NCBI RefSeq assembly: GCF_025147765.1
Contig: NZ_CP102265.1
Location: 196,001-260,000, forward strand
DNA length: 64,000 bases
Direction of reading: 5' to 3'
Source of the DNA: Blautia obeum ATCC 29174
GTDB lineage: Bacteria; Bacillota; Clostridia; Lachnospirales; Lachnospiraceae
The translations under genes and the position numbers were made by a program. Shown piece after piece: positions 8,630 through 15,270 of this stretch. The notes beneath the pieces were generated by a model. The model was not told the origin of the DNA, did not search any database, and saw only the letters and a list, made by a program, of their open reading frames with translations. Each line of letters starts with the position of its first letter. Within the stretch, counting starts at the first letter, position 1.

Positions 8630-9037
8630 ATGAAAAAGATATTATTGTTTAGTGATCATAGAGAAATATTTAAAACTACAAATAAAATAACAAAAGGAAA
8701 GTATAAACTGAAGTGGTGCACCTATGATTGGTCGGATGATGATAAGCATTTTACTCCAGATGTTATTATTATGTATTTTAATAAAAAAATGGTTGAAAAA
8801 GGAACATTTGAATTTATCGTCAGAGTAAAAGGGATATTGGGAAATACAATTCCAATTCTTGCTTTGATTGAAAATGGGACAAAGCAGGATATTTTTTCGG
8901 TATTGAAGGCAGGAGTGTATGATTATTTGGAGAATGTGGAGGATTTACAAGAATATCAAAAAAAAATAGAAGAGATATTATTGTGGATATGGTACTTAAA
9001 AAAGTATGGTTCTCAAAAAGGTTGTAATGATCAATGA
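8630..9037 (+). CDS. Pseudo-receiver protein in the agr locus
   Basis: A 135-residue protein with the fold pattern of a stand-alone receiver: a hydrophobic first strand MKKILLFSD, then PDVIIMYF, PILALIENG and a KAGVYDYLENV block typical of receiver C-termini. The phospho-acceptor position is tyrosine 49 (VIIMYF where active receivers have MDx), and the conserved lysine after the DYL block is absent. It has no output domain. It therefore cannot work by normal phosphotransfer and may act as an adaptor. It lies between the AgrC-like and AgrD genes with its own 100-base leader, and a terminator overlaps its stop codon. Confidence 0.6.
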   Translation: MKKILLFSDHREIFKTTNKITKGKYKLKWCTYDWSDDDKHFTPDVIIMYFNKKMVEKGTFEFIVRVKGILGNTIPILALIENGTKQDIFSVLKAGVYDYLENVEDLQEYQKKIEEILLWIWYLKKYGSQKGCNDQ

Positions 9038-9055
9038 ATTCATTGCAACCTTTTT
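9015..9055 (+). terminator. Terminator overlapping the pseudo-receiver stop
   Basis: AAAAAGGTTGTAATGA pairs with TCATTGCAACCTTTTTT around a short loop, with one bulge on each side, and ends in a T run. The stop codon at 9035-9037 lies in the loop. It would separate transcription of the regulator genes from agrDB. Confidence 0.75.
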
Positions 9056-9189
9056 TGTTAAGAAATATTGGTGTTTGTAGTAGTGCCATAGGAAAAAGTT
9101 ACATGAATACTCGTTTTTTTTACAGAAAAAGAAATGGAATGTATTTTTGTAGTATTGTTTTAAAAAGAAAACGAAAGGAGAGTTTTACT

Positions 9190-9339
9190 ATGAATATGAA
9201 AAATGTAAAAGCTCAGTCAGCGAAAGCACTGGCAAATGTATCTTTAAAACTTGGAAAAGTGTCAGCGGATAGTGCATGTTGCTATATCTTTCACCAGCCG
9301 AAAGTTCCGAAGGACTTGAAAAAACTTAAAAAGATTTGA
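9190..9339 (+). CDS. agrD: AgrD-like cyclic peptide pheromone precursor
   Basis: A 49-residue peptide behind AAAGGAGAG. It has the three AgrD parts: an amphipathic basic N-terminus (residues 1-24), the pheromone core SADSACCYIFH (25-35), and an acidic/basic tail QPKVPKDLKKLKKI. Aligning CYIFH-QPKVP with the staphylococcal CDFIM-DEPK places the ring as a thiolactone between C31 and the carboxyl of H35, with a short exocyclic tail; C30 is an alternative ring cysteine. The cleavage enzyme AgrB follows one base later. A longer frame from 9034 has no ribosome binding site and crosses a terminator. Confidence 0.88.
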   Translation: MNMKNVKAQSAKALANVSLKLGKVSADSACCYIFHQPKVPKDLKKLKKI

Positions 9340-9340
9340 A

Positions 9341-9931
9341 ATGAGACGGCTGTCAGAAAAATTAACAAAATATGTTATTAAGACCGGTGCAGTTCCTTCG
9401 GAATCATATGACATATATCAATATGGCTTTCAGATTGGACTTGAGATGCTATGCTGTTTCGTAACTTGTTTGAGTATAGCAATATATATGCATATGATTC
9501 CGGAATTTGCAATATTTACGGGGATTTTTATGTTGCTACGGACTTATGCAGGTGGCGTGCATCTTAACAGTTTTGGATCATGTTTTATATGTTCAGTCAC
9601 TGTACAGACAATAGCAATGTATTTTAACAGTAAATATAAATTTACGGTAGGTACAGCATGGCTTCTTATATTAGTAAGTGCGATATTGATATTGAAAGCT
9701 GCACCAGTAGAGTGTGTCAATCGAGAACTTGATGATACTGAAAAAGAACACTGCAAAAAAGTAACCATGAAAGTCTTAATTGCTGTTATTGTATTTGCTG
9801 GTTGTTGTACACTTGCAGGAATACTAGCCATACTTTCCTTAGTTGCACTGACTTCCTTTATAATTTTAATCTCTCAGTATGTTGGTATTTTGAAATATAA
9901 AATTGAAAAGAGCAAGAATAAGCGGAGATGA
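9341..9931 (+). CDS. agrB: AgrB-like membrane peptidase
   Basis: A 196-residue polytopic membrane cysteine protease that cleaves AgrD at its C-terminus and closes the thiolactone. The catalytic pair is H74 in RTYAGGVHLNS and C81 in GSCFIC; the spacing of seven matches staphylococcal AgrB H77/C84. Five or six membrane helices are visible. A conserved cytoplasmic loop AAPVECVNRELDDTEKEHCKK follows. The ATG lies one base after the agrD stop, with little ribosome binding site, so translation is probably coupled. Gene order D-then-B differs from Staphylococcus (B-D). Confidence 0.92.
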   Translation: MRRLSEKLTKYVIKTGAVPSESYDIYQYGFQIGLEMLCCFVTCLSIAIYMHMIPEFAIFTGIFMLLRTYAGGVHLNSFGSCFICSVTVQTIAMYFNSKYKFTVGTAWLLILVSAILILKAAPVECVNRELDDTEKEHCKKVTMKVLIAVIVFAGCCTLAGILAILSLVALTSFIILISQYVGILKYKIEKSKNKRR

Positions 9932-9955
9932 TAAAAAATTGTTTCCGCTTTTTTT
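9920..9955 (+). terminator. Terminator of the agr locus
   Basis: AAGCGGA at 9920-9926 pairs with TCCGCTT at 9944-9950 and is followed by a T run. The 5' arm overlaps the last codons of agrB. Confidence 0.7.
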
Positions 9956-10008
9956 ATTATATGGAATGGAGGAAGAAAATTATTTTTGAATATTAGATTA
10001 TTTATATG

Positions 10009-10047
10009 AAAACGTCCAATGGATTTCAATCCATAAGGACGTTTTTT
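10009..10047 (+). terminator. Strong rho-independent terminator
   Basis: AAAACGTCC at 10009-10017 pairs with GGACGTTTT at 10037-10045. An inner ATGGAT/ATCCAT stem extends the hairpin and a T tract follows. It isolates the agr region from the integrase module. Confidence 0.85.
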
Positions 10048-10177
10048 GTATATCATAAGAACTTTTTTATAGAGTTTTTCTTTTAAACCCGAACAATGGG
10101 GGCTTCCCAATCGGGATAAGGGTGAAAGGGAAAAAGACCTTTGCTCATATCTCATGGTCGGGAAGGAGGTGAACTCT

Positions 10178-10630
10178 ATGGAGCAATCTTCTTCCTACGA
10201 TGAGAAAAGGGTAATGCACCAGTTTGATCGAAAATGCAAATTGGCACTAAAGGGCGAAATAGTGGATTATGAAAGGCATTTAGCTTATCTTAGAAAACAT
10301 GAAACTTTGTTTTCAGAATTATCTGAACAAGAGATGGAGAGCCTTTCTATATTTGATGAATATGAATTGGAAAAAAGCTATTTTCGGGCAGGCGGTTATG
10401 ATGTAGAGGTAAAAAATGCTCTATTGGCAGAAGCATTAACTGCACTGACAGAGAGAAAAAGGGACATTATTCTTTTGTCATACTTTATGGAAATGAATGA
10501 TGCGGATATAGCAAGAAAACTGAACCTGGTAAGAAGTACGGTACATGAGCATCGTACACGATCGCTTGAAATATTAAAGATTATGCTGGAGGAAAATGCA
10601 GGTGAAAACGGAAGAAAAAAGCGTAAATAA
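10178..10630 (+). CDS. Tn916 Orf7-like sigma factor protein
   Basis: A 150-residue protein with a C-terminal sigma-70 region 4 helix-turn-helix (ALTERKRDIILLSYFMEMND, then DADIARKLNLVRSTVHEHR). The pattern closely follows Orf7 of Tn916-type conjugative transposons, which promotes transcription of the conjugation genes. The start at 10178 has an ideal GGAAGGAGGTGA site; an upstream ATG at 10154 does not. The next gene, also Tn916-like, overlaps its end. The conjugation genes it would control are missing nearby, so it may act in trans or be a remnant. Confidence 0.85.
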   Translation: MEQSSSYDEKRVMHQFDRKCKLALKGEIVDYERHLAYLRKHETLFSELSEQEMESLSIFDEYELEKSYFRAGGYDVEVKNALLAEALTALTERKRDIILLSYFMEMNDADIARKLNLVRSTVHEHRTRSLEILKIMLEENAGENGRKKRK

Positions 10631-10853
10631 TAAAAAATTGATACCGTTTTGGGTAATCGAAAGAGCATTGGAGGGTGACATTCAGGCGATAAATAAAATT
10701 CTGAAACATTATGAAGGATATATTGCAAAATTATCGGTCAGAAAAATGTATGATGAGTATGGCTGTGTTCATTATTGTGTAGATGAAACACTTCGCAGAC
10801 GTCTGGAAACAAAATTGATAAAAACAATTATTGGATTTAAAATAGTTCGCTAA
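10602..10853 (+). CDS. Tn916 Orf8-like helix-turn-helix protein
   Basis: An 83-residue protein of the family found just after Orf7 in Tn916-like elements. The conserved core is FWVIERALEGDIQAINKILK, HYEGYIAKLS, YDEYG and CVDETLRRRLETKLI. The family acts in regulation of the element; its biochemical role is uncertain. I prefer the GTG at 10602, 9 bases after GGAGG, over the ATG at 10596, which is only 3 bases from that site. It overlaps the preceding gene by 29 bases, indicating coupling. Confidence 0.82.
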   Translation: MKTEEKSVNNKKLIPFWVIERALEGDIQAINKILKHYEGYIAKLSVRKMYDEYGCVHYCVDETLRRRLETKLIKTIIGFKIVR

Positions 10854-11240
10854 AAAACATTTGAAAGCATCCCTTTCTGCTGAAAAAGCTATTTAGCATT
10901 GTTTGTACCTTGAAAATTTAATATTTATCCTGCAGGACATATGAAACAGAGGAGCTATATAGCAAATACGCCAAGACTGTCTGCATTATAACTTTGCGAC
11001 ATCGTGACGCAAAGTAGAAATGTTGTAAACGAAGAAATATCAAAATGATATTGAAGTAAAGGCACGAGCGATAAATATTTGACTGTGATCAGGAAGTGGG
11101 ATTTTTGTGGCGAAGATACTGTTTCTGATAATGATACTTCCGGGAAGGCTACCCGGTCTGGAAAGATGGTGAAATACCAATGAAGCTGTTACCCGATGGC
11201 TGCCTGTGGGATTGTTATAAATTGGGAAAGGAGCGAAAGA
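10854..11240. other. Non-coding region upstream of the Xis-like gene
   Basis: This 387-base stretch has no convincing gene. It contains a perfect inverted repeat ACTTTGCG (10991-10998) / CGCAAAGT (11008-11015) with a 9-base loop. A second pairing, CCGGGAAGGCTACCCGG, lies at 11139-11155. Similar structured leaders precede xis in Tn916-type elements, where recombination proteins bind. No clear promoter was seen. Confidence 0.5.
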
Positions 11241-11432
11241 ATGCAAAGACATATTATAAATAGGAAAAGATTTGTTCGTTATAAAGAAGGTGCAGAAATA
11301 TACAGCATGTGTCAAAGTAAGTTTGAAAAAATGGCAAAGGAAGCAAATGCTGTTTATAAGCTGGATAAATTGGTACTGGTGAACTGTGATATTTTTGAGG
11401 CATATCTGGAAACATTCCGAACCGGTATTTAG
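11241..11432 (+). CDS. Xis-like small protein of the integrative element
   Basis: A 63-residue basic protein starting at an ATG behind AAAGGAGCG. It resembles the excisionase-like proteins beside Tn916-type integrases: a YKEGAEIYSM-CQSKFEKMAKEA winged-helix-like core followed by KLVLVNCDIFEAYLETF. Excisionases bend the element ends and steer the integrase toward excision. It lies two small genes upstream of the integrase. A longer frame from 11196 lacks a binding site. The family match is from memory of similar elements and is moderately certain. Confidence 0.72.
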   Translation: MQRHIINRKRFVRYKEGAEIYSMCQSKFEKMAKEANAVYKLDKLVLVNCDIFEAYLETFRTGI

Positions 11433-11473
11433 TGATAAATAGTATTGCAAGAGTTTTTGTGCTACGAAAAGTA

Positions 11474-11502
11474 TTGACTTTTTGCACGACAAAAAGTATA
11501 AT
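11474..11502 (+). promoter_or_regulatory. Consensus promoter with repeated operator for the ribbon-helix-helix/int genes
   Basis: TTGACT (11474-11479), a 17-base spacer and TATAAT (11497-11502) form a near-perfect sigma-A promoter. It overlaps two related direct repeats, GCTACGAAAAGTAT (11461-11474) and GCACGACAAAAAGTAT (11484-11499). The repeats suggest binding by a repressor, plausibly the ribbon-helix-helix protein encoded 30 bases downstream. Confidence 0.75.
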
Positions 11503-11531
11503 GTAATCAAGCTATGAAGGAGGTGCATACG

Positions 11532-11705
11532 GTGGCTAAAATGGGGAGACCGAAAGCAGAATCCCCTAAGAAGAAAAATGTAAGTTTCCGCTTAACAGAG
11601 GAAGAATATCAGAAATTGTCAGAGTATGCAGCGAAGCATGAGCTGACTACAACACAAACGATACAAAAAGGTATTGAGCTTTTATATCAGATGCCAGAAA
11701 AGTAA
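11532..11705 (+). CDS. Ribbon-helix-helix (CopG-like) DNA-binding protein
   Basis: A 57-residue protein with a basic N-terminus (KMGRPKAESPKKKN), one beta strand VSFRLTEEEY and two helices (QKLSEYAAKHEL, TTTQTIQKGIELLYQ), the ribbon-helix-helix layout. Such proteins repress their own promoters in mobile elements. I chose the GTG at 11532, 8 bases after AAGGAGGT; the ATG at 11514 overlaps that site. It lies 36 bases before the integrase gene, behind a strong promoter with repeated operator-like sequence, so it may control integrase expression. Confidence 0.75.
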   Translation: MAKMGRPKAESPKKKNVSFRLTEEEYQKLSEYAAKHELTTTQTIQKGIELLYQMPEK

Positions 11706-11741
11706 CACAAGGACTCCTTGCTACATTAGGAAGGAGTTACA

Positions 11742-12980
11742 GTGGCAAAAGCAAGAAAAGATAACAGAGGCAGGGCCTTACGCAAAGGCGAGAGTCAACG
11801 CCAGTCCGACCTGATGTACATATACACTTATACAGATCCATTTGGAAAAAGAAGATATACATATTCCAAGGATTTGGTTAAGTTAAGGGAAAAAGAGCAG
11901 AAATTGTTGAAAGACCAATTAGACGGTCTTGATGTGTATGCTGCGGGAAATGCCAATCTTAATTTTGTATTTGATAGATATATTTCTACGAAAACAGAGT
12001 TGAGACGAACAACATATACCAATTATATGTACATGTATGATCATTACGTCAGAGACAGTTTTGGAAAGAAGAAAATCGGTGAAATTAAATATTCAGATGT
12101 ACTGTACTTTTATTATCATTTGATAAATGAAAGAAAATTGCAGGTTAATACACTGGAAACGATTCATACGGTGCTTCATCCAACATTTCAGTTAGCAGTG
12201 CGAGATGATATTATCCGAAACAACCCATCTCATGGTGTAATGTCAGAAATAAAAAAGAAACCAGGGAGGAATCATGGAGTGAGACATGCGTTGACAGTAG
12301 AACAGCAGAGAGCATTTATGAATTATACATCGAACAGTCCGGTATTTAATCATTGGGCACCATTGTTTACGGTTCTTTTAGGTACAGGATGTCGTATAGG
12401 TGAGATTATTGGGATTCGATGGGAAGATATTGATTTAGAGAAACGACTGATCAATATTAATCACAGTGTTACATATTATCCACGCAGAGCAGAAACAACC
12501 AAATGCGAATTTGCTGTTTCGTTACCTAAAACAGAGGCGGGCATTCGTACAGTTCCGATGATGGAGCCAGTATATAATGCTTTTATGGAAGAGTATGAAT
12601 ATCAGAAAGAAAATGGATTCAGTACCGTTACACTGGACGGTATGGAGGGATTTATATTTACAAATCGGTTTGGCAATCTTCATAATCCGCAGGCAGTCAA
12701 CCGGACAATCAAACGCATCCGGGAAAACTACAATGCAGAAGAAATTTTAAAAGCAAAAAAGGAGAAAAGAGAGCCGATCATTATTCCACATTTTTCCTGC
12801 CATCATTTGAGACATACTTTTTGTACGAGATTCTGCGAAAATGAAACGAATATTAAGGTGATACAGGCAGTTATGGGACATGCAAATATTGAGACAACGA
12901 TGGATATATATGCCGAAGTCACCGATATGAAAAAAACAGAAGCAATAGAAAAATTATCACATAATTTAGACATATTCTAG
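11742..12980 (+). CDS. int: Tyrosine recombinase, Tn916-type integrase
   Basis: A 412-residue integrase starting at a GTG behind AGGAAGGAG. Parts: an N-terminal arm-binding domain (1-65, with the RGRALRKGESQRQSDLMY block), a core-binding SAM-like domain (70-170), and a C-terminal catalytic domain. Catalytic residues visible are R218 in GCRIGE, H354 and R357 in HHLRHTF, H380 in MGHANIETT and the nucleophile Y390 in DIYAEV. Length and order match Tn916 Int. All catalytic residues are present, so it is likely active. Transcription points toward the presumed element end just downstream. Confidence 0.93.
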   Translation: MAKARKDNRGRALRKGESQRQSDLMYIYTYTDPFGKRRYTYSKDLVKLREKEQKLLKDQLDGLDVYAAGNANLNFVFDRYISTKTELRRTTYTNYMYMYDHYVRDSFGKKKIGEIKYSDVLYFYYHLINERKLQVNTLETIHTVLHPTFQLAVRDDIIRNNPSHGVMSEIKKKPGRNHGVRHALTVEQQRAFMNYTSNSPVFNHWAPLFTVLLGTGCRIGEIIGIRWEDIDLEKRLININHSVTYYPRRAETTKCEFAVSLPKTEAGIRTVPMMEPVYNAFMEEYEYQKENGFSTVTLDGMEGFIFTNRFGNLHNPQAVNRTIKRIRENYNAEEILKAKKEKREPIIIPHFSCHHLRHTFCTRFCENETNIKVIQAVMGHANIETTMDIYAEVTDMKKTEAIEKLSHNLDIF

Positions 12981-13011
12981 GAAAGAGTCCTTGTGGGTTC
13001 GATTCTATGAG

Positions 13012-13045
13012 GTGCAACAGAATTATGTGGTGTGCAACAGAACTA
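13012..13045. repeat. Direct repeats next to the integrase
   Basis: GTGCAACAGAATTA (13012-13025) and GTGCAACAGAACTA (13032-13045) are near-identical 14-base direct repeats with a 20-base period. Their position just past the integrase stop fits arm-type integrase binding sites at an element end (compare DR-2 repeats of Tn916). The exact attachment core cannot be set without the other element end. Confidence 0.5.
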
Positions 13046-13080
13046 CAACAAATACATACTGAATAATACCTTATAATAGG

Positions 13081-13109
13081 TTGAAGTCTTTTTGAAAATA
13101 ATGTATAAT
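13081..13109 (+). promoter_or_regulatory. Promoter upstream of the tRNA-binding domain gene
   Basis: TTGAAG (13081-13086), a 17-base spacer and TATAAT (13104-13109). It ends 20 bases before the ATG at 13130. It may lie in the element and drive the fragment, or be outward reading from the element end. Confidence 0.6.
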
Positions 13110-13129
13110 ACCTGACAGTACGGGATAGT

Positions 13130-13639
13130 ATGGTAAGCGAATCAGTTTTCCCGACAATGAAGTCCCTTGACTCCGACAAGAATGCATCCAAAGCAGATGC
13201 TGACGAAGCTCCGGCTGCCAACGACAACAACGGATTCTTTACTCCGAATGAGAAAATCAATTTCTCTAATGTAAAGATTGAGCCACTGTTTGAAGAGGCT
13301 GTTGATTTCGACACATTCAGCAAGTCAGATTTCCGTGCTGTAAAGGTTAAAGAGTGTGTAGCAGTTCCGAAGAGCAAGAAGCTCCTTCAGTTCACACTGG
13401 ATGACGGAACAGGTACAGACCGCACGATCTTAAGCGGAATCCACTCTTACTATGAGCCGGAAGAATTAGTTGGTAAGACATTGATCGCAATCACCAACCT
13501 TCCGCCAAGAAAGATGATGGGAATCGAGTCTTGCGGTATGCTGCTTTCAGCAGTGAATAACCTGAAGGATTCAGAGGATGAAGAACTGCATCTTCTGATG
13601 GTTGATAACCATATTCCGGCTGGTGCTAAGCTGTATTAA
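13130..13639 (+). CDS. tRNA-binding (MetG C-terminal) domain protein, probable metG fragment
   Basis: A 169-residue product. Residues 60-169 match the C-terminal EMAP/Trbp111-type tRNA-binding domain of Lachnospiraceae methionyl-tRNA synthetase: DFDTFSKSDFRAVKVKECV, the VPKSKKLLQF block, LSGIHSYY-x-PEELVGK, NLPPRKMMGIESCGM and a final IPAGAKLY. The catalytic body and anticodon domain of MetG are absent. The first 55 residues are a low-complexity Asp/Ala linker. A weak GGGAT precedes the ATG and the frame is open only back to 13109. It may be the 3' end of a metG interrupted or duplicated by element insertion, or a stand-alone tRNA-binding protein. Confidence 0.65.
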   Translation: MVSESVFPTMKSLDSDKNASKADADEAPAANDNNGFFTPNEKINFSNVKIEPLFEEAVDFDTFSKSDFRAVKVKECVAVPKSKKLLQFTLDDGTGTDRTILSGIHSYYEPEELVGKTLIAITNLPPRKMMGIESCGMLLSAVNNLKDSEDEELHLLMVDNHIPAGAKLY

Positions 13640-13711
13640 GCTGATGTAACGATGTACCGTTTAACCAAATAGACGGGACGTACTTCATTTGATAAAAAAC
13701 TAAAAAAACAG

Positions 13712-13739
13712 CGATTTACATCAATTGATGCAGAAATCG
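13712..13739. repeat. Nested inverted repeat
   Basis: CGATTT (13712-13717) and AAATCG (13734-13739) flank a perfect 12-base palindrome CATCAATTGATG (13719-13730). It lies in the non-coding gap after the tRNA-binding gene and could be an operator or recombination site. Confidence 0.4.
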
Positions 13740-13778
13740 GTGCAAGCAAGAAAAAATCGCATAATTAGTGCAATGAGT

Positions 13779-13809
13779 GGGCAATTCCAATCGGAGTTGC
13801 CCATTTTTT
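13779..13809 (+). terminator. Rho-independent terminator
   Basis: GGGCAATTCC (13779-13788) pairs with GGAGTTGCCC (13793-13802) and is followed by ATTTTTT. It would end transcription from the tRNA-binding domain gene. Confidence 0.85.
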
Positions 13810-13872
13810 AAATTGTAAATTACGATTGATAGGTTCTTATTTTGCACTGATGTTAATATGCGTTGCTTGTAG

Positions 13873-14217
13873 CAACGGACACTTTTACTTACGGGACTGA
13901 TGAAGTACAGAAACAAGAGCTTTTGGGAAGGTCATAAGACGATTATCTTTGATACACTGACGGACAGACACCAGTATGAAGTGATTGCAGTATTTAAGAC
14001 CGTTGTTTATACAAACAGCTCCGACAGCTTTAAGTATTATGAGTTTACAGACACAGAAAATGCGGCAGAGTTTGATGCGTATGTTGCCAAGTGCAAGGAA
14101 CTTTCTCTGTATGATACCGGAGTATCGGCAGAGTATGGCGATAAGCTGATTTCTCTTTCTACTTGTGAATATTCAAGAAACAATGGCAGGCTTGTTGTCG
14201 CTAAGAGAGTGGATTAA
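13873..14217 (+). pseudogene. Class B sortase, C-terminal remnant
   Basis: From an ATG at 13900, 105 residues match the second half of class B sortases: YRNKSFWEGHKTIIF, the strand YEVIAVFKT, and LISLSTCEYSRNNGRLVVAKR. The nucleophile C89 and the arginine R97 are present (numbered from 13900), but the catalytic histidine and the membrane anchor are missing. The frame is open only back to 13873 and there is no ribosome binding site. The gene has lost its 5' half. In Tn1549-like conjugative elements a sortase B gene precedes a protein like the one at 14257, so this is a piece of such an element. Confidence 0.8.
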
Positions 14218-14256
14218 ACCCCACTCTCTATTATTTTTCGAGAAAGGAGGAAACCG

Positions 14257-14757
14257 ATGGCTGATATAAAAACAAGAGATACAAGCAAAGGTACAATCAA
14301 GACCATAAATAAGGTAGCAGTTGCCACGGAGCGAATGAAGAAAGCTTATGTGATGATGAAAGATAAGGCAGAACATTCTACTAACGCTTTGGAAAATTCC
14401 GCAGAGAAATATGCTTCCGATAAAATCGAAGCGGCAACGGATAGGACTGTTCGCGAAACAGCATACTGTGCGGATAAAGTCGGCAGATGGGGTGTGCGTG
14501 AAACAAGACAGAATTATCAGAAAGCCAAAACGGGAATTGAAAATTTCAAGACCAAGCGTGCAGAGAAGCAGCTTCAAAAACAATCAGTCAATCCTGTCGG
14601 AAAACAGAGCATCCGAACTCTGGAACGTACGGAGAAAACAATTAAACAGTCTGCAAGGTCGGCAGGAAATACGACAGTTACACAGTCGGAAGCAGCAATA
14701 TCTATGGATACGGTATTCCGGCATATTAAAAATTCCAGACGGTGTCTGGAAATTTGA
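14257..14757 (+). pseudogene. Truncated Tn1549-type conjugative-element protein (CD1108-like)
   Basis: A 166-residue product behind an ideal AAAGGAGGAAACC site. Residues 1-105 match the N-terminus of the long Lys/Thr/Ala-rich proteins of Tn1549/CTn-type elements (MADIKTRDTSKGTIKTINK, ERMKKAYV, AEHSTNALENSAEKYASD, TRQNYQKAKTGIENFK). These normally run on into a repetitive stretch and a membrane segment. Here the sequence changes character after about residue 147 and ends in an unrelated tail without any membrane helix. It is therefore a 3'-truncated remnant, still adjacent to the sortase remnant in the ancestral order. Confidence 0.72.
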
Positions 14758-14793
14758 AAAGATGGCTGCTCGGTTGAGTAGCCATCGGGTACA

Positions 14794-15036
14794 TTATGAG
14801 AAATCGGTTGTTTCTCTGTCTTTTAGGAAAATAGGATGTGTGTGATAAGTGAAAAGCATATCGGCATCTTCTTTTTTGCCATCTAAAAAGGAAATATCAT
14901 CGGCAAGGATAAACAACATTACTAGCAGCTTCTTAATATATCCGTTGTAGCAACCGTAATCAAGATAGATGTGTGCTACATAACCTTCGCTAAATTCTTC
15001 TAAATCTACATCAATTTTATATGTGTTAGATAAAGG
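14794..15036 (-). pseudogene. Minus-strand relic open frame
   Basis: On the minus strand 81 codons are open from 15036 to a TAA at 14794-14796 without a start codon. The peptide looks like real protein: SNTYKIDVDLEEFSEGYV, AHIYLDYGCYNGYIKKLL and VMLFILADDISFLDGKK. It has an upstream in-frame stop at 15037-15039, and a neighbouring frame supplies an ATG at about 15043, consistent with a frameshift. I do not recognise the family. It lies in the element debris between the truncated conjugation gene and the restriction island. Confidence 0.4.
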
Positions 15037-15081
15037 TCATAGCAATGATTGCATTAAATGTTAATAATAGAATGTATAATT

Positions 15082-15106
15082 GAGGTGCTTCGGCATCTCT
15101 TTTTTT
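15082..15106 (+). terminator. Rho-independent terminator
   Basis: GAGGTGC (15082-15088), a TTCG loop, GCATCTC (15093-15099) and a T run. It marks the left border of the restriction-island transcription unit. Confidence 0.75.
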
Positions 15107-15143
15107 ATTATTCTTTAAAAGAGTCGTATTAGGTGTTTGTAAA

Positions 15144-15176
15144 AAGTGACACCTTAGTGTATGAAAGGTTACATTT
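15144..15176. promoter_or_regulatory. Inverted-repeat operator upstream of the defence operon
   Basis: AAGTGACACCT (15144-15154) and AGGTTACATTT (15166-15176) form an inverted repeat with an 11-base spacer (7 of 11 positions match). A further half-site AGGTGT lies at 15131-15136. The repeat ends 12 bases before the -35 box. Candidate binders are the XRE protein or the WYL protein of the same operon. Confidence 0.5.
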
Positions 15177-15188
15177 CTGTCCGAAATC

Positions 15189-15217
15189 TTGAAATTCCTG
15201 AAAATTTAATATATAAT
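15189..15217 (+). promoter_or_regulatory. Promoter of the type I restriction operon
   Basis: TTGAAA (15189-15194), a 17-base spacer and TATAAT (15212-15217). The first gene starts 54 bases downstream. Confidence 0.75.
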
Positions 15218-15270
15218 GTTAAATGGTTAACTGTAACGAAGAAGAATTATAAGATGAAGAGGTGTTACTG

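Noticed and set aside
9034..9339. Longer 101-residue version of the AgrD frame
   Set aside because: Its start lies inside a terminator and lacks a ribosome binding site, whereas the ATG at 9190 has AAAGGAGAG and gives a normal AgrD length.
12985..13012. Sequence GGGTTCGATTC resembling a tRNA T-arm near the integrase end
   Set aside because: No acceptor, D or anticodon arms can be built around it, so it is not a tRNA gene. At most it is a trace of an attachment site.
14411..14845. 144-codon plus-strand frame overlapping the CD1108-like remnant
   Set aside because: It is the shifted frame of the better-supported gene at 14257, with basic shadow-like composition and no ribosome binding site.
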